Shown here: in pieces, positions 8,000-15,248 of the stretch
Position numbering within the stretch: position 1 is the first letter of the stretch
Layout of the letters: every line of letters begins with the position of its first letter
Source: Siphonobacter sp048595215
Lineage (GTDB): Bacteria; Bacteroidota; Bacteroidia; Cytophagales; Spirosomataceae
Length of the DNA: 64,000 nt
NCBI RefSeq assembly: GCF_048595215.1
Contig: NZ_JBMDWJ010000030.1
Span: 10,337 to 74,336, forward strand
Direction of reading: 5' to 3'
The notes under the pieces: model-generated
The model's database searches: none
Told to the model about the DNA's origin: nothing
What the model saw: the letters and a program-made list of their open reading frames with translations, nothing else
Translations under genes and position numbers: made by a program

Positions 8000-8392
8000 C
8001 TAGCTTTGTTTCCGTAGTTTTGCTTCAATCGTTTGCTGCGTATGCGGAACCACGCGGAGTCGTTCTTTCGGAATCAGTTTACCCGTATCCACACAAACGC
8101 CGTACGTACCATTTTTAATACGAATCAGTGCATTTTCCAACTGCGTCGCATACTTCTGTAAACGAGCGGCTAACTGACTCAGGTTTTCGCGTTCGCTCGT
8201 ATCTGCTCCGTCTTCCAGCAATTTGGTATTACCCGAAGTAGTGTCCGTACCAGGATCATTCCGCTTGCTCAGGGCCTCCCGAATGTAGTTAAGCTCCGTT
8301 CGGGTGTCACCTAATTTCTTTTGAATCAACTCTTCAAATTCCTTTAACTCTTCTTCCGAATAACGGGTTTTTTCTTCTACTGGGGACATCAT
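8000..8392 (-). CDS. TraR/DksA-like regulator with degenerate zinc finger
   Basis: A 130-residue protein with an N-terminal coiled coil (residues 5-70, EELKEFEELIQKKL...) and the C-terminal DksA/TraR signature YGVCVDTGKLIPKERLRVVPHT. DksA-type proteins insert a coiled coil in the RNA polymerase secondary channel and tune rRNA and stress promoters. Of the usual four zinc cysteines only one (in GVC) remains, a pattern common in Bacteroidota homologues, where the fold is kept without zinc. The start codon is chosen as the first Met (MMSPVEEK); the second Met is equally possible. Confidence 0.88.
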   Translation of the reverse strand: MMSPVEEKTRYSEEELKEFEELIQKKLGDTRTELNYIREALSKRNDPGTDTTSGNTKLLEDGADTSERENLSQLAARLQKYATQLENALIRIKNGTYGVCVDTGKLIPKERLRVVPHTQQTIEAKLRKQS

Positions 8393-8779
8393 ATTGCACG
8401 GGGTTTGTTAGAAATATAAACGAATATCGATACCAAATAGTTTCTACGGCGGCAGTGATCAACAGGCCCTTACCCTTGGGGGCGGTGACAAAAATATATT
8501 CTAAAAAAAAGGAACAAAAGTAACTTTTTTACGGAAACGCCCAAACAATCAAAAAAATTATTCTACTCCTTTACCGATGAAAAGCATTCTTTCTTTGGCA
8601 ATCGTTTCGTTTTTCAAATGACAATTCCGTATTCCCTTTAAATATATAAATTCTGGTTGAGAGTTCAGGAACCGCTAATTCGAGCACGTTTGTTTTTCTT
8701 AAAAGAATCCTGTTAAGTTTGCGGCGGATCAAAATATTTATTATTTTAATCCAATTTATTACTAAAATAAGAACAAGCC
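8393..8779. other. divergent intergenic region
   Basis: 387 bases between the DksA-like gene and glutamate dehydrogenase. Apart from the candidate promoter at 8714 and long A/T runs I see no gene or structured RNA. Confidence 0.5.
8714..8721 (+). promoter_or_regulatory. candidate -7 element for glutamate dehydrogenase
   Basis: TAAGTTTG fits TAnnTTTG; a TTG lies 21 bases upstream, slightly more than the optimal 19-20. This would give a leader of about 50 bases. Confidence 0.45.
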
Positions 8780-10051
8780 ATGACGTATATAGAGCCAGCA
8801 CCCTTGCAACACGAAAGTCCGCTGGAATCCATGAAGCAACGCTTCAATGAAGCTTTTAAATTATTGAACATCTCTCCAGAGATGTATGATATTCTGATGG
8901 TACCCCGTAAACAAGTGGTGGTGGGCTTGCCCGTAACCATGGACGATGGCTCCGTCAAAGTTTTTGAAGGGATACGCGTCGTACACTCCACGATTCTTGG
9001 ACCTTCCAAAGGCGGTATCCGCTTCGATCCCGATGTGAACATGGACGAAGTAAAAGCATTAGCAGCCTGGATGACCTGGAAGTGTGCCGTAGTTGATATA
9101 CCTTATGGTGGAGCGAAAGGTGGTATTCGTTGTAATCCCCGCGAAATGTCCACCGGTGAAATCGAGCGATTAATGCGGGCGTATACCGGTGCGATGCTTG
9201 ATGTCTTTGGTCCGGATCGGGATATTCCAGCTCCGGATATGGGTACGAGCGAACGCGAGATGGCTTGGTTGATGGACGAATACTCCAAATCGTACGGCAT
9301 GACGGTCAACGCAGTCGTCACGGGTAAACCTCTCGTACTGGGTGGTTCACTGGGCCGGAAAGAAGCTACGGGTCGCGGGGTAATGACGGCCTCCATTTCC
9401 GCCATGGAAAAATTACGCATTAATCCCTACCGGGCTACGGCCGCCGTTCAGGGATTCGGTAACGTAGGCTCCCATGCGGCAGCCCTGTTGCAGGAACGTG
9501 GCGTGAAGGTGCTCGGTATCAGTGACGTAACCGGAGCCTATTATAACGAAAACGGTATCGACATTCTGAAAGCCATGCAGTACCGCGACCAGCATAAAGG
9601 TTTGCTCGAAGGCTATTCAGAAGCGACGAAAATTACGAATGAAGAACTCTTGACGCTACCGGTAGATTTACTCGTACCCGCAGCGAAGGAAGATGTCATT
9701 ACGGATGATAACGCCGGCGGTATTCAGGCTAAACTGATTGTGGAAGGGGCCAACGGTCCTACTTCCGCCAGTGCCGACGAAATCATTAACGAAAAAGGCA
9801 TTCTGGTGGTACCCGATATTCTGGCGAATGCGGGTGGCGTTACGGTATCCTACTTCGAGTGGGTACAGAACCGAATTGGTTACAAATGGACGCTCGACCG
9901 GATCAATCGTCGTTCGGACCGGATTATGAAAGATGCTTTTGATCGGGTGTACAATACCTCTCAGGAGTACAAAGTCCCCATGCGGATTGCCGCGTACATG
10001 GTTGCGATGAAAAAGGTAGCCGATACGTATAAGTTCCGGGGCGGATACTAA
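8780..10051 (+). CDS. gdhA: Glu/Leu/Phe/Val dehydrogenase, probable glutamate dehydrogenase
   Basis: A 423-residue enzyme of the roughly 420-residue hexameric class, which interconverts glutamate and 2-oxoglutarate plus ammonia. The substrate domain shows GPSKGGIRF (74-82) and the active-site PYGGAKGG, with the catalytic Lys near 113. The Rossmann domain has GFGNVG (225-230). The C-terminus (SYFEWVQNR, MRIAAYMVAMKKV) is complete. A Glu rather than another amino acid is the likely substrate because the full GDH signature is kept, but leucine or valine dehydrogenases cannot be fully excluded from sequence alone. It is monocistronic, closed by its own terminator. Cofactor preference is not decided here. 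Confidence 0.93.
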   Translation: MTYIEPAPLQHESPLESMKQRFNEAFKLLNISPEMYDILMVPRKQVVVGLPVTMDDGSVKVFEGIRVVHSTILGPSKGGIRFDPDVNMDEVKALAAWMTWKCAVVDIPYGGAKGGIRCNPREMSTGEIERLMRAYTGAMLDVFGPDRDIPAPDMGTSEREMAWLMDEYSKSYGMTVNAVVTGKPLVLGGSLGRKEATGRGVMTASISAMEKLRINPYRATAAVQGFGNVGSHAAALLQERGVKVLGISDVTGAYYNENGIDILKAMQYRDQHKGLLEGYSEATKITNEELLTLPVDLLVPAAKEDVITDDNAGGIQAKLIVEGANGPTSASADEIINEKGILVVPDILANAGGVTVSYFEWVQNRIGYKWTLDRINRRSDRIMKDAFDRVYNTSQEYKVPMRIAAYMVAMKKVADTYKFRGGY

Positions 10052-10069
10052 TCTATATCTTGCTCTTTT

Positions 10070-10105
10070 AAAAAGCCTCGTCAGTTACCCTGACGGGGCT
10101 TTTTG
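10070..10105 (+). terminator. gdhA terminator
   Basis: AAAAAGCC(T)CGTCAG with complementary CTGACGGGGCTTTTT and a T-run, 18 bases after the stop codon. Confidence 0.9.
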
Positions 10106-10404
10106 CTTTCTAGGCATGGTAGATAGCTTACGAGTACTCACCTGTTTAGCTGTTATACCAGCATTTGAAAGTAAGGTTTGCCTATTCCTATTTTCTGTAG
10201 TGTGAATAGATGTAACTATTGTATTAGCTTTATCGCAGTTGATTCCAATAAAAAAAACGGATGGGTGTGGATTACCCTTCTATTCTATTGGCTTTACAAA
10301 CGCCACGCACTTAATTCTTCTCTTGAGAATTTTTACATAACCAGTTTCACACTACACAGGGCACGTTATCGTGGCTATCCTGGCACTACAAAATTACGAG
10401 TATT
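10106..10404. other. intergenic region with no credible gene
   Basis: About 300 bases between two terminators facing each other. A 90-codon open frame here (10178-10450) runs through the rpsJ terminator and has no ribosome-binding site, so I do not treat it as a gene. Confidence 0.6.
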
Positions 10405-10440
10405 AAAAAAGCCCGTCTTCTTTCGAAAACGGGCTTTTTT
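10405..10440 (-). terminator. rpsJ terminator
   Basis: AAAAAAGCCCGT...ACGGGCTTTTTT hairpin (stem GCCCGT/ACGGGC, A/T runs on both sides) 17 bases after the rpsJ stop. The unit therefore ends at rpsJ rather than continuing into rplC. Confidence 0.9.
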
Positions 10441-10456
10441 TAATACCTAAAGCTAC

Positions 10457-10762
10457 TTAAACTTTGATTTCCACGTCAACACCTGAGGGAAGTTCTAACT
10501 TCATCAGGGCGTCTACCGTTTTAGCTGACGTTGAGTAAATGTCAACCAAACGTTTGTAGGTGCAAAGCTGGAATTGCTCCCGAGCTTTTTTGTTTACGTG
10601 CGGTGAACGCAGTACGGTATAGATTTGCTTGTCAGTTGGCAAGGGGATAGGACCACTTACCACAGCACCCGTAGCCTTTACGGCTTTCACGATGCGTTCA
10701 GCCGATTTGTCCACCAGGTTGTGGTCAAATGACTTGAGCTTAATGCGAATTTTTTGGCTCAT
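10457..10762 (-). CDS. rpsJ: 30S ribosomal protein S10
   Basis: A full-length 101-residue S10 (IRIKLKSFDHNLVDKSAERIV, GPIPLPTDKQIYTVLRSPHVNKK, REQFQLCTYKRLVDI). S10 sits in the 30S head and also serves in transcription antitermination with NusB. It lies 169 bases downstream of fusA on the same strand, as in the usual Bacteroidota str-S10 order, but the expected next genes (rplC, rplD) are missing and a terminator follows. The spacer from fusA holds an inverted repeat, so the two could be partly uncoupled. Confidence 0.98.
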   Translation of the reverse strand: MSQKIRIKLKSFDHNLVDKSAERIVKAVKATGAVVSGPIPLPTDKQIYTVLRSPHVNKKAREQFQLCTYKRLVDIYSTSAKTVDALMKLELPSGVDVEIKV

Positions 10763-10856
10763 CAGAGTTAATAACTGGTTCGTTAAAAAAATTGCGTTTC
10801 CGCATACCCATCACCGAAAGAACCATTTACTCCGGCAGGGAAGTCTTTATGTAGTG

Positions 10857-10926
10857 GTTGGTTATTAGTTGATAGTTGTTTGTACAGTTACATGCGTTAA
10901 CAACCATCAACTAATAACTATCAACC
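10857..10926. repeat. imperfect inverted repeat between fusA and rpsJ
   Basis: A 20-base arm GTTATTAGTTGATAGTTGTT is mirrored by its complement with one mismatch after a spacer of 18 bases; flanking TGGTTG/CAACCA extends the arms with a small insertion. A looser element with the same word composition (GTTAGTGGTTG...) lies at 51424-51552, so this may be a dispersed intergenic repeat family. Confidence 0.65.
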
Positions 10927-10931
10927 AGAAA

Positions 10932-13025
10932 TTATACTCCTTTCGCTTTCTTCACTACGTCTTCAGCAATGTTTTGCGGAACGAACTCGTAGTGAGAGAA
11001 GGTCAAGTTAGCCGTAGCACGACCTGAAGACATCGTACGCAGATCCGTTACGTAACCGAACAGTTCTGACAGAGGTACATCAGCCTTGATTACCTGAGCA
11101 CCGTTACGGGTATCCATACCTTTCATGATACCACGACGACGGTTCAAGTCACCCGTGATCGGTCCCGTGTATTCATCCGGCGTCAGTACTTCAACGGCCA
11201 TGATGGGCTCCATCAGTTTCGCACCTGCTGAACGAGCGGCTTCTTTGTAACCCAGACGGGCAGCCATTTCGAAAGACAGTGAATCTGAATCGACATCGTG
11301 GAAAGAACCATGGAATAAACGAACCCGCATAGAATCCATTTGGTATCCGGCGAGAGGACCATTTTTCATAGCCTCGTCGAAACCTTTCTGGATTGCAGGA
11401 ATAAATTCGCGAGGGATCGTACCACCTACGATTTCGTTTACAAACTCCAGACCAGGCTTACCATCTTCGCGGGGTCCGATTTCGAATACGATATCGGCGA
11501 ATTTACCGCGACCACCCGTTTGTTTCTTGTAAACTTCACGGTGTTCGGCATTCTTCGTCAGGGCTTCTTTGTAAGCAACCTGCGGAGCACCTTGGTTTAC
11601 TTCAACCTTGAACTCACGACGCATCCGGTCGATGATGATTTCCAAGTGAAGCTCACCCATACCACGCATAATCGTCTGACCCGTTTCTTCGTTGGTTTCA
11701 ACTTTCAACGTCGGATCTTCTTCGATCAGCTTCGTAATGGCTTTCGAGAAGTTATCCTGATCAGCTGATTTCTTCGGCTCGATTGCGTAACCGATAACGG
11801 GATCTGGGAAATCCATAGATTCCAGAACGATTGGGTTCTTCTCATCCGACAGGGTATCTCCCGTTTTGATGTCTTTGAAACCAACCACAGCTCCGATGTC
11901 ACCAGCCGCTAAGCGGTCGATAGAGTTCTGCTTGTTTGCGTGCATCTGGAAGATACGAGAGATACGCTCTTTGTTACCTGAACGGGTATTCAAAACGTAA
12001 GAACCGGCTTCCAGTACCCCTGAGTACGCCCGTACAAAGCACAGACGACCTACGTAGGGATCAGTAGCAATTTTGAAAGCCAGACCCGCGAATGGATCAG
12101 ACTCCGTTGGATGACGAACTACTTCCGCATCCGTGTTAGGGTTCGTACCTACGATAGCTTCTTTGTCCAGCGGCGAAGGCATCAGAGCCATCACGTAGTC
12201 AAGCATCGTCTGTACCCCTTTGTTCTTGAACGAAGAACCGCACAACATCGGTACGATTTTCATTTCAATCGTAGCCCGACGAAGTGCATTCAGGATTTCA
12301 TCTTCAGAGATCGACTCAGGATCTTCGAAGTATTTTTCCATCAGCGTTTCATCATAATCAGCTACTGCTTCAAGTAATTTTTCGCGGTATTCCGTAGCTT
12401 CTTCCAGCATGTCTTCCGGAATGGGGACTACTTCAAAGGTCATACCTTTGTCAGCCTCGTTCCAGATCAGACCACGGAAGTTTACTAAGTCAACAACACC
12501 ACGGAAGTTATCTTCAGCACCGATCGGCAATTGCAGGGGTACTGCATTGCTACCCAGCATTTCTTTTACTTGCTTTACTACATTCAGGAAGTCAGCACCT
12601 GAACGGTCCATCTTGTTAACGAAACCGATCCGGGGAACTTTGTAGTTATCAGCCAAACGCCAGTTCGTCTCAGACTGAGGCTCAACGCCATCTACTGAGC
12701 TGAACAAGAATACTAAGCCATCGAGTACGCGTAATGAACGGTTTACTTCTACCGTAAAGTCAACGTGACCCGGAGTATCGATGATGTTGATGTGATAAGA
12801 GTGATCACGGTACTTCCAGTTTACTGTGGTAGCAGCAGAAGTAATCGTAATTCCACGCTCTTGCTCCTGATCCATCCAGTCCATGGTAGCAGCACCATCG
12901 TGTACTTCACCGATTTTGTGGCTAACACCCGCATAGTAGAGAATACGCTCCGTAGTAGTCGTTTTCCCTGCATCAATGTGGGCGGCAATACCAATGTTTC
13001 GAGTGAATTTTAAATCTCTTGCCAT
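10932..13025 (-). CDS. fusA: translation elongation factor G
   Basis: A complete 697-residue EF-G, the GTPase that drives ribosomal translocation. G-domain motifs AHIDAGKTT (near residue 15-23), DTPGHVDF and NKMDRSGAD are intact, as are domain II (GLAFKIATDPYVGRL) and the domain IV-V blocks (GRGKFADI, GELFGYVTDLRTMSSGRA). Immediately upstream is a divergent OmpA gene instead of rpsG/rpsL, so the classic str operon is broken on this side too. On the minus strand TATTTTTG (13120-13127) in the leader is a possible -7 element. Bacteroidota often have a second EF-G paralogue elsewhere; the adjacency to rpsJ marks this as the main copy. Confidence 0.98.
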   Translation of the reverse strand: MARDLKFTRNIGIAAHIDAGKTTTTERILYYAGVSHKIGEVHDGAATMDWMDQEQERGITITSAATTVNWKYRDHSYHINIIDTPGHVDFTVEVNRSLRVLDGLVFLFSSVDGVEPQSETNWRLADNYKVPRIGFVNKMDRSGADFLNVVKQVKEMLGSNAVPLQLPIGAEDNFRGVVDLVNFRGLIWNEADKGMTFEVVPIPEDMLEEATEYREKLLEAVADYDETLMEKYFEDPESISEDEILNALRRATIEMKIVPMLCGSSFKNKGVQTMLDYVMALMPSPLDKEAIVGTNPNTDAEVVRHPTESDPFAGLAFKIATDPYVGRLCFVRAYSGVLEAGSYVLNTRSGNKERISRIFQMHANKQNSIDRLAAGDIGAVVGFKDIKTGDTLSDEKNPIVLESMDFPDPVIGYAIEPKKSADQDNFSKAITKLIEEDPTLKVETNEETGQTIMRGMGELHLEIIIDRMRREFKVEVNQGAPQVAYKEALTKNAEHREVYKKQTGGRGKFADIVFEIGPREDGKPGLEFVNEIVGGTIPREFIPAIQKGFDEAMKNGPLAGYQMDSMRVRLFHGSFHDVDSDSLSFEMAARLGYKEAARSAGAKLMEPIMAVEVLTPDEYTGPITGDLNRRRGIMKGMDTRNGAQVIKADVPLSELFGYVTDLRTMSSGRATANLTFSHYEFVPQNIAEDVVKKAKGV

Positions 13026-13396
13026 TATTGGTTTTTGATTGTGTTTGTTTCCGTACCGGTCCCTTGCTTGCCAGGACTTCCAATCGAAATGGGAATTTTA
13101 CAGTCCGGCAATCGGGGTGCAAAAATAGTCTATTTCCTAGAAAAAAACCAGCGATAATCCAAGGTAATTTTTTGGCTGAATGGAAGTTAACTCCTCGGGC
13201 ATAGTTTCTTTACGCAAGAAAGGATAGAAAAAGCGAGCTTTTCGGGGAATGGTACGTTAGGATTTTAACGTATTCCGCAAAAATAATGTTCATTTTTTGG
13301 TGAATTCGGAAAGCGTTTTGACGCTTGACTTTTTTTTATCTTTTTTGCGAGTCTTTTGAATGGGAAATTAATTAACTCGCTAAACTTATCACCGTT
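13026..13396. other. divergent intergenic region fusA / ompA-like
   Basis: 371 bases holding the two divergent promoters. A minus-strand TATTTTTG (13120-13127) suits fusA. On the plus side TTGAC followed by a T-run precedes the OmpA gene, without a clean -7 match. No gene seen. Confidence 0.5.
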
Positions 13397-13554
13397 ATGA
13401 GAAAAGTATGGGTAATGATGGCCCTGTCGGTGGCCGTTGTGAGTCAGTCCTGCGTGAGCAAGAAAAAAGCATCCGCCTTGCAAGCCCAGGTCAATGACCT
13501 AAAAACCGAAAACACCCGCCTGGCCGAACGCATCCGCGTCGAACTCGGCGATTG
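13397..13554 (+). repeat. direct repeat, copy 1 of 2 (partner 63843-64000)
   Basis: 158 bases at about 98 percent identity to the right edge of the window, same orientation, 50,446 bases apart. Homology begins exactly at the start codon; the upstream regions are unrelated. The true right end of the repeat lies beyond the window. Confidence 0.9.
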
Positions 13555-14308
13555 TCAACAAAAATCCGCTTCCCTGCAATCACAGCTCGATGCCCGCAAC
13601 AACGAGCTGACGGCCAAAACCGCCCGCGTTAAGGAAGTCGAAGATCAGCTGGATTACTTAAAGCGTACCAACGCCGGTCTTCTGGACCGCATGGCCGATC
13701 TCTCCATTGTTTCCAAGCAAGGAGCCGAGTCCATCAAACGCTCCCTGGAAGCCATCGATCAGCAGAGTAAATACATCCAGAGTCTGAACACCTCCATCCA
13801 ACGCAAGGATTCGCTGAATCTGACCCTGGTGACGAATCTCAAACGCTCGCTGGCCAATGTCAACGATGAGGACGTCGAGGTTCAAGTTAAGAAAGGTGTC
13901 GTGTACGTTTCGATCTCGGACAAACTCTTGTTTGCCACGGGTCAGGCTAACGTGAATGCCCGGGCCGAAGAAGTGCTGGGTAAGGTTGCCAAGGTCATCA
14001 ACGATCACAATGAGCTCGAGGTCATGGTACAGGGTCACACCGATGCCGTACCCATCTCGACGGATCTCAACCGGGATAACTGGGACTTGAGTGTGCGTCG
14101 GGCCACCTCGGTGGTACGGTTGCTGCAAAGCAAGTTCAAGGTGGATCCGGCCCGTTTGACGGCCGCTGGTAAGGGTGAGTACGAGCCCAAGGATTCCAAC
14201 AAGAGCTCGGCGGGACGCAAGGTCAACCGCAGAACGGAGATCATCTTGACCCCCCGTCTGGATGAGTTCTTCCAACTCCTGACCCCGCAACAAGATCAGG
14301 CTAAATAA
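13397..14308 (+). CDS. OmpA family lipoprotein with coiled coil
   Basis: A 303-residue lipoprotein: signal MRKVWVMMALSVAVVSQSC (Cys 19), a long coiled coil (about residues 25-150, LQAQVNDLKTENTRLAERI...), and a C-terminal OmpA domain (about 165-285) with LLFATGQANVNARAEEVL, VQGHTDAVPIS, NWDLSVRRATSVVRLL and the RKVNRRTEI peptidoglycan-binding end. It should tie the outer membrane to peptidoglycan. Its codon choice (many CGC, GTC, CTC) differs from neighbours that favour CGT, CGG and GTA. The first 158 bases recur almost unchanged at the right edge of the window (63843-64000). Confidence 0.93.
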   Translation: MRKVWVMMALSVAVVSQSCVSKKKASALQAQVNDLKTENTRLAERIRVELGDCQQKSASLQSQLDARNNELTAKTARVKEVEDQLDYLKRTNAGLLDRMADLSIVSKQGAESIKRSLEAIDQQSKYIQSLNTSIQRKDSLNLTLVTNLKRSLANVNDEDVEVQVKKGVVYVSISDKLLFATGQANVNARAEEVLGKVAKVINDHNELEVMVQGHTDAVPISTDLNRDNWDLSVRRATSVVRLLQSKFKVDPARLTAAGKGEYEPKDSNKSSAGRKVNRRTEIILTPRLDEFFQLLTPQQDQAK

Positions 14309-14328
14309 GCACTGGATTTGTCTATACT

Positions 14329-14361
14329 AAAAAAGCCCACTTGTTGAAAGTGGGCTTTTTT
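14329..14361. terminator. bidirectional terminator
   Basis: AAAAAAGCCCAC/GTGGGCTTTTTT hairpin placed between the convergent OmpA gene and the gene at 14383; usable from both sides. Confidence 0.88.
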
Positions 14362-14382
14362 ATGCCGTTACTAAATCTGATC

Positions 14383-14919
14383 CTAATGACTGGTCTGAAT
14401 CATTTCATATTCCTCTTCAGTTAGTCCTGAGTTTTCTATCCATTCCTGCACTTCGGGCATATCCATGTCCTGAATATAGTCGTACGGATGACGGGCATTG
14501 ATGCGTTCGGCGATTGCTCTCCCTTCCGTCTGCTCGATCAGGTAGCCTACTGCACAAATGGTGCCGTTCTTATCCATGAAGCAGGGTTTGTGTTGACTTA
14601 CATTCGGCTCATTTTGGGGAAAGTTACCAGCCTCCCTGTATTGCTGTAATAGGTCTAACAACCGTTGGCGTTTTTGTTGGAGATGTACGGGCAGATGGGT
14701 TACAGAGCTTTGTCGCAACTTGTCTTCTACGTATGCTAAATGCGTTTCAATACGAAGCGATTGCGGCGTTCTCAAATCAGGTTTACGGCCGTAGGTGGCA
14801 ATAAAGCTTTCATCGCCCAGTACAGTATTAATGGGTTGAAGTTGTTGTTGCGTGGATGCCAACGTGATGCCTAAGAAAGCAGCCATCACCATAAAACCCA
14901 GCATAGTGAGTACTTTCAT
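14383..14919 (-). CDS. exported protein of unknown function, conserved in Bacteroidota
   Basis: A 178-residue exported protein with signal or anchor MKVLTMLGFMVMAAFLGITLAS. The C-terminal half contains a distinctive block, KPCFMDKNGTICAVGYLIEQTEGRAIAERINARHPYDYI, then WIENSGLTEEEYEMIQ. I recognise this block as recurring in Bacteroidota hypothetical proteins, but no function is known to me. The two cysteines of the block may form a disulfide. It stands alone; upstream on the other strand begins the TPP-riboswitch unit. Confidence 0.75.
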   Translation of the reverse strand: MKVLTMLGFMVMAAFLGITLASTQQQLQPINTVLGDESFIATYGRKPDLRTPQSLRIETHLAYVEDKLRQSSVTHLPVHLQQKRQRLLDLLQQYREAGNFPQNEPNVSQHKPCFMDKNGTICAVGYLIEQTEGRAIAERINARHPYDYIQDMDMPEVQEWIENSGLTEEEYEMIQTSH

Positions 14920-15034
14920 GATAGATAAAGGTATGGAGGACCTTCTAAAGACCCAATTTCGATTTAAAGGGTTGGAATAGCTTCCATTCTTTCGATAAAA
15001 ATTGTTTTTTACATCAAATCCCTTCGCAAACGCC

Positions 15035-15042
15035 TACCTTTG
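15035..15042 (+). promoter_or_regulatory. candidate -7 element for the riboswitch transcript
   Basis: TACCTTTG fits TAnnTTTG and would start transcription a few bases before the TPP aptamer. No TTG at the ideal -33 spacing. Confidence 0.4.
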
Positions 15043-15054
15043 TCAAACTGATCG

Positions 15055-15137
15055 CATAAAGGGGTGCCCTACCTAACGGGCTGAGATCATACCCATTGAA
15101 CCTGCCACGGATAATGCCGTCGAAGGGAAGCGTAGAT
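15055..15137 (+). ncRNA. TPP riboswitch (THI element)
   Basis: The conserved TPP aptamer core is readable in order: GGGGTGCC, then GGGCTGAGA, ATACCC, GAACCTG, the variable arm ending CGGATAATGCCG, then AGGGAAGC. This RNA binds thiamin pyrophosphate and usually represses its own gene by hiding the start or forming a terminator. Here about 110 bases separate it from the ATG of a TonB-dependent receptor. I see no clear T-run terminator between, so control may be at translation initiation (inference). The binding sites for the pyrimidine and pyrophosphate arms both appear intact. Confidence 0.95.
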
Positions 15138-15248
15138 AGTCTGAAAACCTGTATTTCTTCGGATTGTCCCAGCATCAATACTTTTATCCATTTATGTACT
15201 GAAACCCGGACGGGCTTCAGCCCCTTAGCCTGTCGTAGCTATACGACC

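Noticed and set aside
10178..10450. 90-codon open frame between gdhA and rpsJ
   Set aside because: It runs through the rpsJ terminator, has no ribosome-binding site and reads like random sequence.
15096..15248. Upstream extension of the TonB receptor frame
   Set aside because: The extra 51 codons lie inside and just after the TPP aptamer and would precede the signal peptide; ATG 15249 is the sensible start.
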